A stretch of DNA of 40,251 nucleotides from Candidatus Methanophagales archaeon ANME-1-THS (GTDB lineage Archaea > Halobacteriota > Syntropharchaeia > Alkanophagales > Methanospirareceae): positions 1-40,251 of the forward strand of contig RXIE01000129.1 of the NCBI GenBank assembly GCA_004212135.1. Direction: 5' to 3'. This document shows positions 9,286 to 16,795 of this stretch, in pieces. Positions within the stretch are counted from its first letter, which is position 1, and the number at the start of each line of letters is the position of its first letter. Under the pieces are notes generated by a model. It searched no databases, had not been told where the DNA came from, and saw only the letters and a list, made by a program, of their open reading frames with translations. The position numbers and the translations under genes are program-made.

Positions 9286-9362
9286 GCGATCACAACCAAA
9301 TTTAAAAAGAAAAGTTATTGAAAGAAATAGTATTGCTTTTGTGCCTGTTCTTCTCATGAACC
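9286..9362. promoter_or_regulatory. Divergent promoter region, mfnF / grpE
   Basis: 77 bp between the divergent start codons. The T/A-rich core around 9299-9312 can serve as TATA box for the leaderless mfnF on the minus strand and for grpE on the plus strand with a leader of about 30-35 nt. No clear operator was found. Confidence 0.45.
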
Positions 9363-10106
9363 ATGACCGAGACCAAAGACGAAGTGGCAACGAAAAAGGA
9401 CTTTGAAGAACGGCTGGACCGCTTGTTGAATCGTGCTGATGCGTGTAGTAAGTCGGTAGAAGCCGAATTGGGCAGATTAAAGAGTATAAAGGGCGAACTG
9501 AACGCACTCGTGAAGGAGTCGAGACGAATAAAGCTGAAGTTGAAGGAGGAGCATGAGTTCAGTGAGGAAGAACTTGAGGAACTGAGCGATACGATAGAGA
9601 TTTTGGAAGAGACGTTTGAACCGAAGCGGAAAAAAGCGGAAGAGGTATTGAGAGGAAAGGAGGCTGAGTATTTAACCTCGTTACAATACCTGAAGGCGGA
9701 ATTCGAGAACTATAAACGGAGAGCAGAGAAGGAGAAGCGGGAGTTTGGCGATTATCTGCTTGAAGGCTTTATAAGAGACTTGTTACCCATCAAAGACGCT
9801 TTAGAGGTCGCCATAAGGCATGCAAAAGAGAATGAGCAATCTGAAGGTCTGCTCAGGGGAATGGTGAGAGAACAGAAGCAAATCACTGAGCTCGTAACAC
9901 GGGAGGGGCTCGAGGAGATACAAGCTGAGGGACTGCAATTCGATCCGTTCAGGCACGAAGTGGTCTCAAGGCAGGTGGTTGAGCATCATCCTGAGAACAC
10001 GGTGATCGAGGTGCTGAGAAAGGGCTATCTGTTCCGTGGCAAGGTTATAAGACCCGCAATGGTGAAGATAGCGATCAAGGAGCAGATTGAGGGGGGCCAC
10101 GAATGA
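9363..10106 (+). CDS. grpE: GrpE nucleotide exchange factor with long coiled coil
   Basis: GrpE releases ADP from DnaK in the Hsp70 cycle. At 247 residues it is longer than typical GrpE (about 180-200), because the N-terminal coiled coil (about 10-135) is extended. The family signature YLKAEFENYKRRAEKEKREF is at about 104-123. The C-terminal beta head contains GLEEIQAEGLQFDPFRHEVV and the closing GYLFRGKVIRPAMVKIA. dnaK and dnaJ, often adjacent in other genomes, are not in this window. The gene overlaps dph6 by four bases (ATGA), so the two are translationally coupled. Confidence 0.9.
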   Translation: MTETKDEVATKKDFEERLDRLLNRADACSKSVEAELGRLKSIKGELNALVKESRRIKLKLKEEHEFSEEELEELSDTIEILEETFEPKRKKAEEVLRGKEAEYLTSLQYLKAEFENYKRRAEKEKREFGDYLLEGFIRDLLPIKDALEVAIRHAKENEQSEGLLRGMVREQKQITELVTREGLEEIQAEGLQFDPFRHEVVSRQVVEHHPENTVIEVLRKGYLFRGKVIRPAMVKIAIKEQIEGGHE

Positions 10107-10747
10107 AGGTCTTTGCATCCTGGAGTGGCGGTAAAGAAAGTTGTCTGGCATGCTATCGAGCGATGCTGAATGGTTTTGAGGTAGTGTATCTCCTCAATTT
10201 TGTAGACGAGGATGGAACGAGATCAAGATCGCATGGGATCCCGTCATATTTGTTGGATCTGCAGGCCGAGGCACTTGGAATACCGATTGTTCATGTACGG
10301 ACATCGTGGGATGAGTATGAACGGAAGATGAAGAACGCGGTTGAGGAGTTAAAGAGGGAGGGTATAAAAGGCGGTGTTTTTGGTACCGTGGATATCAGGG
10401 AGCACAGGGAATGGCATGAACGGGTGTGTAATGAACTGCAGATCGAGCCGGTCTTTCCTCTCTGGGGACGCAATCCTGAAGAGCTTCTGGTCGAATTCAT
10501 CGAAACGGGCTTTGAAGCGTATGTAATCGCCACGACGCTCGGAGAAGCGTGGCTCGGAAGAAAGATTGATCGAGCGTTTATTAATAATCTGAAGAAGCTC
10601 GAGATCCATCTCTGTGGCGAATCGGGTGAGTATCATACCTTCGTCACGGACGGTCCGTCCTTCAAGCGAGGCATCAGGATCACGCATGGGAAAAAGATCG
10701 TACGAGATGGTTCGTGGCTTCTGGAGATTGGGGTCGAATTATCATAA
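10103..10747 (+). CDS. dph6: Diphthine--ammonia ligase family PP-loop ATPase (Dph6-like)
   Basis: ATP-pyrophosphatase that would amidate diphthine on elongation factor 2, the last step of diphthamide formation. It shows the PP-loop SWSGGKES (6-13), a conserved LWGR (120-123) and the family's CGESGEYHTFVTDGP (171-185). The length of 214 residues fits the archaeal MJ0570-type family. The start ATG overlaps the grpE stop (ATGA). Bacterial-type relatives with undefined roles exist, but the archaeal setting favours diphthamide synthesis. Confidence 0.82.
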   Translation: MKVFASWSGGKESCLACYRAMLNGFEVVYLLNFVDEDGTRSRSHGIPSYLLDLQAEALGIPIVHVRTSWDEYERKMKNAVEELKREGIKGGVFGTVDIREHREWHERVCNELQIEPVFPLWGRNPEELLVEFIETGFEAYVIATTLGEAWLGRKIDRAFINNLKKLEIHLCGESGEYHTFVTDGPSFKRGIRITHGKKIVRDGSWLLEIGVELS

Positions 10748-10765
10748 CGGTATGGTTGGGGTACA

Positions 10766-12052
10766 ATGACCCTGAAGATAAACGATGTGGATGCGTACTA
10801 CGGAAGCGTGAAAGTACTGGAGCGTGTGGATCTGAGTGCGGAGAAGGGCGAGCTGTTAGGAATCATCGGGCCGAACGGGTCAGGAAAGACAACGTTACTG
10901 CGAACCATTGCGCGCGTGGTGAAGCCTCGAACGGGTGTGATCTTATTAGATGGCAAAGAAGTGACGCAGATGAAGGCTAAGGAGTTTTCGCAGCAGTTCG
11001 CCACAGTTCCTCAAGATACCACCGTCCATTTTGACTTCATGGCTCTGGATGTCGTGCTCATGGGCAGGAATCCGCACTTAGGGCGGTTAGAACTGGAGAG
11101 TGAGAAGGATATCGAAGTGGCACGCCGGTGCATGGAGCTGACCAACTGCTGGCATCTCGCGGAACGGCCGATTACCGAGTTGAGTGGTGGTGAACGGCAA
11201 CTGGTTATTATCGCACGAGCGCTGACGCAGGAGCCAAAAGTCTTATTGCTGGACGAGCCCACGTCGCATCTTGATATCAATTACCAAATCGCGATCATGG
11301 AGCTGCTCAAGCACCTGACTAGGCATGAAGGCTTGATTATTATCGCGGTTATCCATGACCTCAATTTAGCCGCTCAGTACTGCGACCGACTGGTACTGCT
11401 GCAGAAGGGGAAGATTCTTGCGATGGGCTCGCAGCACGAGGTCTTAACTGCTGCGAACATCAAACTTGCCTTCGGTGCCGACGTCATGGTGAAGCGGCAT
11501 GCAGTAACGAACCAGTGTTACGTATCACCTATCCCCATATCTAAAAAGGGAATGAGAGCAGCCTCGTCCGTTGCACATGACAATGAGCGGCATATCACGG
11601 TTCATCTGATCTGTGGTGGTGGAGAAGGCGCGCCGTTACTCTATCTCCTTTCAGAGCATGGGTATAACGTGACCGCGGGTGTGGTGAACCTGCTGGATAC
11701 CGATTGCGAGGTTACACAACATCTGGATATCCCCGTAGTGACTGAAGCGCCCTTCTCGCCGATAACCGAGGATGCGTATCAAGCCCACCTTGCGTTAATC
11801 GAAAAGGCGGACGTTGTGGTGCTCTGTAATATCCCCGTCGGGTTCGGCAATCTGAGGAATATCGAGGCAGCGGAGGTAGCATTAGAGCGGCTGGGTAAAA
11901 AAGTAGTGGTTGTTGAAACAGACGGACTCGAAAAAAGGGATTTTACGGGTGGAGAGGCCACGAAACGACTGGTGGAATTGAAGAATAAGGGTGCTTTAGT
12001 GGTTAAGAATAATGACGAGGTGCTTGAGGTGCTGAACACATACAAATTGTGA
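10766..12052 (+). CDS. ABC transporter ATPase (BtuD/FecE type) with extra C-terminal domain
   Basis: The first 260 residues are an iron-siderophore/cobalamin-type import ATPase: Walker A GPNGSGKT (35-42), Q-loop Gln83, signature LSGGE (139-143), Walker B VLLLDEP (159-165) and switch His197 (AVIHDLN). Residues about 275-428 form an additional alpha/beta domain starting HITVHLICGGGEGAPLLYLL. It has a nucleotide-binding-like glycine run and alternating beta strands. No permease (BtuC) or binding protein (BtuF) lies in this window, so partners must be elsewhere. It starts 18 bp after dph6 and may be read from the grpE promoter. Cobalamin import is the best guess; the role of the C-terminal domain is unknown to me. 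Confidence 0.75.
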   Translation: MTLKINDVDAYYGSVKVLERVDLSAEKGELLGIIGPNGSGKTTLLRTIARVVKPRTGVILLDGKEVTQMKAKEFSQQFATVPQDTTVHFDFMALDVVLMGRNPHLGRLELESEKDIEVARRCMELTNCWHLAERPITELSGGERQLVIIARALTQEPKVLLLDEPTSHLDINYQIAIMELLKHLTRHEGLIIIAVIHDLNLAAQYCDRLVLLQKGKILAMGSQHEVLTAANIKLAFGADVMVKRHAVTNQCYVSPIPISKKGMRAASSVAHDNERHITVHLICGGGEGAPLLYLLSEHGYNVTAGVVNLLDTDCEVTQHLDIPVVTEAPFSPITEDAYQAHLALIEKADVVVLCNIPVGFGNLRNIEAAEVALERLGKKVVVVETDGLEKRDFTGGEATKRLVELKNKGALVVKNNDEVLEVLNTYKL

Positions 12053-12061
12053 TTCGAATAT

Positions 12062-13177
12062 CTAAAAGGGTTTAATCCCAAACCTTAATATCGCAGCGAT
12101 GCCACCCAGGGCGTTGAGCCGCTTCCCCGGCTCGAACTCCGTGCTGAAGATTATGACGTCGCCTCCTTGCCGTTCCGCCTCCTCGAGCATCCATTCGATC
12201 TCCTCCTCTTCCTTCTCTTCTTCCTCACCGCAGGCCTTCATGAGTTTCGCATCACTGACCAGCAGTGTTTCGACCGCGCCGTACTCCAACGCTTTTCTCA
12301 CTCCTACCTTACCATACACCGCTTTTCCACCTTCCTCTTTGCTGATCTCTGCCATTAACCGATCCAGCAGCGTTACTTCTTTTGTTAATCGCTCCTCTCT
12401 CTTCAGCCGGTCCACCGCGCCCCGTTTCAATACTTCTAAGAAACCAGAGATACCAATAGAAGAAGCTTGCTCCAGCCTCGTTCGTTTTGCTAACTCCGCA
12501 TCCCGTTCCTTCAGGAACGAAACGAAATCGTCTTTGATAAAGCCGGGACCTGCAATGATGAGCGCTTCCGCATTTGTGGCTTGGAACGAGTTTTTCACCT
12601 GCCTCGCGAGCTCGTCAAAAAATTCCCTTTTACTACCTTCTGCGCGCTCCATACCTTTCCCCGAACCATAACGGATCGAGAAGAGCTCATCCACACCGTA
12701 CTGGCGCACGATTCCCGCAACCGCCTCGCCTTCCTCGATAGTTACGAGGAGCACGTCAGGCGAGGCAACTGCTTTTTCCGCTTCTCGTATCCGCTTCAGT
12801 TGATGCTCTTTCCAGTCCTTTACAATCGAGAGCTCCACGCCCGGTTCGATATTAAAGGTATGATAAGCGCCCAGTTCAGTCTCCGGACCCTCTTCAATCA
12901 TCCCCTTTATACGCAGCCGACGTGAGAATTTGTGAAATTCGATGCCGTCCGTTCTTAAGCCCAACCTAACCGGCTTTTTGTCCACTTTATCCGGTCGTAG
13001 CTTATCGGTCGCCTCGTCGAGCCTTCTATACGTCAGTGAATACACGAGGTCGCCTGTGTCGATTACATGCTTGAGGTGCCAGAGGTCATCCAGCGACTCG
13101 GGAACCAGGCAAATCTCACCGACACGCCTTCGGTCTCCGTTCTCCTTTATCCTGAGCTTCTTCTTGACGACCCGCAT
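12062..13177 (-). CDS. pelA: Pelota, mRNA surveillance / ribosome rescue factor
   Basis: Archaeal Pelota (Dom34) pairs with aEF1A and ABCE1 to free stalled ribosomes. The 371-residue length is normal. The N-terminal Sm-like domain (1-130) contains the EGPETELGAYHTFNIEPG segment typical of the family. The central eRF1-like domain (about 135-260) contains ALIIAGPGFIKDDF. The C-terminal eRF1 domain 3 (about 265-371) ends with FEPGKRLNALGGIAAILRF. The GGQ peptide-release motif of eRF1 is absent, as expected for Pelota. It converges with the ABC ATPase (9 bp apart) and diverges from the phosphoesterase. Confidence 0.93.
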   Translation of the reverse strand: MRVVKKKLRIKENGDRRRVGEICLVPESLDDLWHLKHVIDTGDLVYSLTYRRLDEATDKLRPDKVDKKPVRLGLRTDGIEFHKFSRRLRIKGMIEEGPETELGAYHTFNIEPGVELSIVKDWKEHQLKRIREAEKAVASPDVLLVTIEEGEAVAGIVRQYGVDELFSIRYGSGKGMERAEGSKREFFDELARQVKNSFQATNAEALIIAGPGFIKDDFVSFLKERDAELAKRTRLEQASSIGISGFLEVLKRGAVDRLKREERLTKEVTLLDRLMAEISKEEGGKAVYGKVGVRKALEYGAVETLLVSDAKLMKACGEEEEKEEEEIEWMLEEAERQGGDVIIFSTEFEPGKRLNALGGIAAILRFGIKPF

Positions 13178-13246
13178 AGACTCTTACTTAAAAAGAAGCG
13201 GTCATTTTAAAAAAATATCTATAGAAAAGCGGTTTTTTTATAAGAG
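13178..13246. promoter_or_regulatory. Divergent promoter region, pelA / phosphoesterase
   Basis: Between the divergent starts. The A/T-rich element at 13203-13216 serves the minus strand (pelA, start near 13182). An AAAAATATCTATAG element at 13211-13224 lies 23-36 bp before the plus-strand ATG at 13247, suggesting a leaderless transcript for the phosphoesterase. The two promoters overlap. Confidence 0.45.
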
Positions 13247-14062
13247 ATGAGCGGCACGATAACCTTAAAACCGATACTCAACCAGGCAGCGCTTGTTGTC
13301 GAGCATGAGCATAAAACACTGGTGATCGCCGATCTCCATTTAGGTATCGAAGCTGAGTTCAGGCAAAAGGGGATTAATATCGGCAGTCAAACGGAAAAAT
13401 TGCTGGAGCGAGCGATAACCTGTGTAAAAGTCGCTGAACCTGATGTGATCATCCTCTTGGGCGATGTGAAACATGCCGTGCCACAGATCTCGTTTGTGGA
13501 TAGAAAAGAAGTGCCTTTTTTCCTGGCTGAGTTGGCTGTGTATGCACCGATCTACGTGGTTAAAGGGAACCATGATGGCTATCTGAACAAACTGCTGCCC
13601 GATTTGAGCGAGTCTGTGCGGAAGCATGAGATCGTTATAAAGAGCGCGCAAGGATTCCTCTTTGACCAGGTTGGGTATGCTCATGGGCACTCATGGCCCT
13701 CGCCCGAATTGTTCGCTGCCCCGTATATCCTGATCGGGCATAATCATCCGAGGATACGACTGGTAAGTTCAAACACCCCGTATAGGAGCATGAAACCGGT
13801 ATGGATTCGTGCGCACTTCGATTATGACGCGGTGAAGAGGCATTACACAGAGGTAATGATGAACGATCGGAACGCGCCCAGAGTCATCATAATGCCGGCA
13901 TTTAACGAGCTCTGTGGTGGCGTTGCGTTCAACGCAGCGAACAAGGAGCTGCTGGGTCCAATAGCCTCAAAGCTGCTTCGCCTGGAGAGTATGGAGGCGT
14001 ACCTGCTTGACGGGACGTATATTGGCAAGGTGGGTGATCTGGAGAAAAAAATAGCTGTGTAA
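13247..14062 (+). CDS. Calcineurin-like metallophosphoesterase (archaeal MJ0037-type)
   Basis: 271 residues with the full binuclear-metal motif set: DLH (29-31), GDVKH (72-76), GNHDG (107-111), AHGHSWP (145-151) and GHNH (164-167). The fold is that of the archaeal SbcD-related phosphoesterases annotated from MJ0037. The substrate is not known, and nucleic acid or a small phosphodiester are both possible. No rad50-like partner is adjacent. The start is chosen by position: it lies about 25 bp after a TATA-like box, which fits leaderless initiation. Confidence 0.85.
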   Translation: MSGTITLKPILNQAALVVEHEHKTLVIADLHLGIEAEFRQKGINIGSQTEKLLERAITCVKVAEPDVIILLGDVKHAVPQISFVDRKEVPFFLAELAVYAPIYVVKGNHDGYLNKLLPDLSESVRKHEIVIKSAQGFLFDQVGYAHGHSWPSPELFAAPYILIGHNHPRIRLVSSNTPYRSMKPVWIRAHFDYDAVKRHYTEVMMNDRNAPRVIIMPAFNELCGGVAFNAANKELLGPIASKLLRLESMEAYLLDGTYIGKVGDLEKKIAV

Positions 14063-14108
14063 CTCTTACCCAGAAAACCAACCTGCTCAAACCTCGAAGC
14101 GGCTATGA

Positions 14109-14250
14109 GTGCGCCGAGCAACGTTCATACTATCCAGGTGGTGAAAATCCAACCCAAGGAAAGGTTAGCTAGCCACTAACTCTGAACAGAACTCTGCATC
14201 CCGTCTGATAACACTGTGATGAAGCTAGGGGCTGGCAAAACAAAGCGAAA
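14109..14250 (+). ncRNA. Group II intron-like ribozyme fragment, 5' part
   Basis: Begins with GTGCG (14109-14113), the consensus 5' end of group II introns. About 30 nt later comes CCAGGTGGTGAAAATCC, like the domain I segment found near the 5' end of many bacterial and archaeal introns. Small helices then follow: GTTAG pairing with CTAAC (around 14165-14181), CAGA with TCTG (14189-14198), and a GGGGCTGGCAAAAC segment. No reverse transcriptase follows; the sequence passes into the promoter of the next gene. Identification rests on motif resemblance; no covariance model was run. Confidence 0.55.
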
Positions 14251-14278
14251 AGTTTAAAAACAGGTAAAAGGATATTAG

Positions 14279-14746
14279 TGCGATAAAAATATCATCCAGT
14301 CTGTAGTCTTTGGGTTTCTTCTTCTTGCAATTCTGGATCAGCTCTCGGATTTCAGCAAAGGCACCTTTGACCCCCTCTGGATTATTCTGATTTTTGCCCT
14401 CCTCTTCTTCGTGATAGCCATCTGGATAAGCTATACAAGACAAGTGCCTTTATTCCAAATTACTCCCCAGACCCTGGACGGCATCGTTCCATTCTGTTTC
14501 GGCGTGACCCAGGCCCTTGCAGTATTCAGCATCAACCTGAAAGAGATCTCCTGGTACTATTTCTCGTTGAGTTCCATTGCTGTTGTCGGACTCCTCCAGT
14601 ATGCCCACACGTTCCATCAGGCACGGTTGCATTACGAGAGGAATCGAACTCTTAAAAACCAAAAAGCTTTTCAATTCCGGAACTCAAAACCAAGCAAGGT
14701 GAAGACCGATGGCAAAGATGCCAAAAGAAGTTATGGAAATGTTTAA
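14279..14746 (+). CDS. Small multi-spanning membrane protein, start codon unclear
   Basis: The frame is open from a TAG at 14276-14278 to the TAA at 14744-14746 and encodes four likely membrane segments: VVFGFLLLAIL, then PLWIILIFALLFFVIAIWIS, a weaker one around GIVPFCFGVTQALAVFSI, and YYFSLSSIAVVGLLQ. A charged tail follows. The first two segments lie before the first usable start (GTG at 14411), yet no ATG, GTG or TTG precedes them in frame. Either the start codon was lost and this is a decaying gene, or translation begins at the GTG, or a rare start is used. A T/A-rich box lies at about 14252-14260. It overlaps the next gene by 38 bp. I do not recognise the family. Confidence 0.5.
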   Translation, partial: CDKNIIQSVVFGFLLLAILDQLSDFSKGTFDPLWIILIFALLFFVIAIWISYTRQVPLFQITPQTLDGIVPFCFGVTQALAVFSINLKEISWYYFSLSSIAVVGLLQYAHTFHQARLHYERNRTLKNQKAFQFRNSKPSKVKTDGKDAKRSYGNV

Positions 14747-15113
14747 CGACCCTTCCGCGTCTAAAGTTCTGGGGACAATTGATGATAAGGGTGTGCTGAA
14801 TGTCGCTCCTATAGGGACCTTAAGAGCGATTAGCGAGGAGACAATAGTTTTTGCGGAAGTTTATGGAGGAAAGACGAAAAGGAATTTGGAGCAGACAAAG
14901 AAGGCAGCCGCCGTGGCGTTTAAATATCCACCTCCTGCAGGGTATCAAATAAAGGGCACGTTTGTTGGCTGGCAGACCTCCGGTCCACTTTTCGACCAGA
15001 TGGATAAAAGAATGAAGGAAATATTGAAGACAGGTATAAAACGTGTTGGCACGATAAAAGTCGAAGAGGTTTATTCAATGGGCATGCCGGAGCCGGGAAA
15101 GAAGATAGTCTAA
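14709..15113 (+). CDS. PNPOx-like FMN-binding split-barrel protein
   Basis: 134 residues of the pyridoxamine 5'-phosphate oxidase-like fold, a flavin- or F420-binding split barrel. Typical features are the early 'DPSASKVLGTIDDKGVLNVAPIG' strand pair, the TIVFAEVYGGKTKRNL segment that lines the cofactor phosphate, and 'AVAFKYPP' before the central strand 'YQIKGTFVGW'. Function and cofactor cannot be settled; small archaeal members are often called flavin-nucleotide-binding proteins. A GGTGAAG sequence just upstream may act as a weak ribosome-binding site. The next gene starts 14 bp downstream with a strong one. Confidence 0.75.
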   Translation: MAKMPKEVMEMFNDPSASKVLGTIDDKGVLNVAPIGTLRAISEETIVFAEVYGGKTKRNLEQTKKAAAVAFKYPPPAGYQIKGTFVGWQTSGPLFDQMDKRMKEILKTGIKRVGTIKVEEVYSMGMPEPGKKIV

Positions 15114-15120
15114 GGAGGTT
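15113..15120 (+). promoter_or_regulatory. Strong Shine-Dalgarno for the 15128 gene
   Basis: AAGGAGGT sits 7 nt upstream of the ATG at 15128 and overlaps the end of the preceding gene. It fixes the start and implies co-transcription of the two genes. Confidence 0.6.
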
Positions 15121-15127
15121 CTACACG

Positions 15128-16063
15128 ATGAATGCATTAAATGTGCGAGAAGTAGACAAACTGGAAGTTACAGTCTTGGTAGACAATTACACCGATGTAC
15201 TCTTACTCCAGAGCACCGAGGTCGTCAAGCGATCAGGGACTCCTCCTCCGAATCTGCCTCTCGCAGAACATGGATTAGCATGTCTTCTCAAAGTTAAGGC
15301 GGGCTCAGAGGAACACGTAGTGCTCATGGACGCAGGTGTATCGCCAACCTGTCTCTTTCACAATGCCGATGTTTTAAAGATAGACTTGAGCAAAGTCGAG
15401 TCGGTGGTTCTGAGTCATGGTCATTACGACCATTTCGGAGCACTCGTAGAATTTCTAAATAATGCACCAAAGGGAATACCCCTTATCCTCCATCCGGACG
15501 CTTTTTATGAGCGCCGCCTCAATGTCCCCCGTATTGGAGTAGCAGGCTTGCCTACGTTAGATGAAATAGCCTTAAAGAAAACCGGGGTGACGCTTCGTAA
15601 AGCCAGAGAGGCTTCTCTGTTGGTTTCAAATCTCATCTTGGTTTCAGGAGAAGTGGAGCGAGTAACCGATTTTGAGAAAGGCTTTCCTTGGGCTGAGGCG
15701 AAAATCGATGACAAATGGGTTGTAGATCCCTTTCACGATGACCAAGGTGTAGCGGTCAAGGTGAAAAACAAAGGTCTGGTAGTTATCAGCGGATGTTCCC
15801 ATGCTGGCATCATCAATACGGTCAAATATCTCCAGAAAGTTGCACGGACGAATAAGGTTCACGCGGTTTTGGGCGGTTTTCACCTCACAGGCCCGATTTT
15901 TGAGCCAATCGTTGGACCTACCATTCAGGAGATGAAGAGGATAGGCCCAGATTTCGTCGTGCCCATGCATTGCACCGGGTGGAAGGCTATCAATCAATTT
16001 GCCCAGGAGATGCCTGAGCAGTTCCTCCTCAATAGTGTAGGGACAACCTACGTCTTCCAATAA
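15128..16063 (+). CDS. Metallo-beta-lactamase-fold hydrolase (COG1237-like)
   Basis: 311 residues with the metal-binding HGHYDH (97-102), SGCSHAG (221-227, His225), GGFHL (249-253, His252) and PMHCTGW (279-285, His281). This pattern belongs to the COG1237 branch, whose members are often labelled 7,8-dihydropterin-6-methyl-4-(beta-D-ribofuranosyl)aminobenzene-5'-phosphate synthase-like and occur widely in methanogens and anaerobes. A link to methanopterin synthesis is therefore possible but unproven. It follows the FMN-binding protein in one transcription unit and is followed by a terminator-like hairpin. Confidence 0.8.
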   Translation: MNALNVREVDKLEVTVLVDNYTDVLLLQSTEVVKRSGTPPPNLPLAEHGLACLLKVKAGSEEHVVLMDAGVSPTCLFHNADVLKIDLSKVESVVLSHGHYDHFGALVEFLNNAPKGIPLILHPDAFYERRLNVPRIGVAGLPTLDEIALKKTGVTLRKAREASLLVSNLILVSGEVERVTDFEKGFPWAEAKIDDKWVVDPFHDDQGVAVKVKNKGLVVISGCSHAGIINTVKYLQKVARTNKVHAVLGGFHLTGPIFEPIVGPTIQEMKRIGPDFVVPMHCTGWKAINQFAQEMPEQFLLNSVGTTYVFQ

Positions 16064-16074
16064 TCCTCATACCA
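16057..16074 (+). repeat. 18-bp direct repeat, copy 1
   Basis: CCAATAATCCTCATACCA, identical to 17904-17921. This copy covers the end of the metallo-beta-lactamase-fold gene and its stop codon. The two copies bracket the thioesterase and PIG-V-like genes. Confidence 0.6.
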
Positions 16075-16104
16075 TGCCCATTCAGAGAAGGGCACGATTT
16101 TTTT
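16075..16104 (+). terminator. Hairpin plus T-run terminator
   Basis: TGCCC (16075-16079) pairs with GGGCA (16090-16094) across a 10-nt loop. Three bases later comes a run of seven T (16098-16104). It lies 12 bp after the stop of the metallo-beta-lactamase-fold gene, as expected for an end of transcription. Confidence 0.5.
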
Positions 16105-16346
16105 CCGATTCTGTCAATAAGCAGGTGGAGGAAGAATAGCAAAACTCTCGGGGTTGAAAATTTATTGCGAGGTTGGATAAATCGAATTACTCCTCTCATT
16201 TCTTTTTTAAACCATTGCACTTACAAAAGATGTCATTTCCTTCTTCTTCCCTCACTCTTCGCAGGCGGTACCGTGCTATCAACACGAAGGATATACAGAG
16301 TGACGAAATACAAACACTTAAAAACTCCACAAACTTCTAAGGAGGT

Positions 16347-16751
16347 ATGGCACAGAAGATCGCAGCATTCTTTCAGAAGGATACCTATGCCGCGTTGACG
16401 GGGATCAAACTGCTCGACGTTTCGGAAGGGCACGCAAAAGCGATGCTTGAGATAACCGAAAATCATCTCAATAGCGCGGGCATGGTGCACGGGGGCGTAA
16501 TCTTCACCCTGGCCGATTTCGCGTTCGAGGTCGCATCGAATTCCTATGGCACGCTTGCCCTCGCAATCAATGCCCAGATCTCATTTTTTAAAGCGGTATC
16601 GGCCGGCGTTTTATATGCCGAAGCAAACGAAGTATCACGCCATCCTAAACTTGCCAGTTACTCGATCGATGTCACCAATGAAACGGGTGACCTGATCGCC
16701 TCATTTCAAGGCATGGTGTATCGCAAAAAGGACCTGCTGAAGATCGAGTAA
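16347..16751 (+). CDS. PaaI-type hotdog-fold thioesterase
   Basis: 134 residues of the hotdog family that hydrolyses acyl- or aryl-CoA esters. The diagnostic segment is 'NHLNSAGMVHGGVIFTLAD' (39-57), with the catalytic-region HGG at 48-50. The strands 'ALAINAQISFFKAV' and 'GVLYAEANEVSRHPKLASYSIDV' follow, as in PaaI. The substrate is unknown; phenylacetyl-CoA-type or fatty acyl-CoA are options. AAGGAGGT sits directly before the ATG, a very short spacing. The gene stands alone between a terminator and a converging membrane protein. Confidence 0.85.
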   Translation: MAQKIAAFFQKDTYAALTGIKLLDVSEGHAKAMLEITENHLNSAGMVHGGVIFTLADFAFEVASNSYGTLALAINAQISFFKAVSAGVLYAEANEVSRHPKLASYSIDVTNETGDLIASFQGMVYRKKDLLKIE

Positions 16752-16795
16752 ATGGTTTGAAAACGTCCGGTACGCTCCGTCCCTTAGGGGTGAAC

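Noticed and set aside
9286-9507. N-terminal extension of MfnF by 74 residues
   Set aside because: It would run through the divergent grpE start and promoter; the MFVGIDVGG start at 9285 matches the family.
14225-14674. Minus-strand frames 14225-14443 and 14450-14674
   Set aside because: They are antisense to the frame with clear membrane segments and have low-complexity composition.
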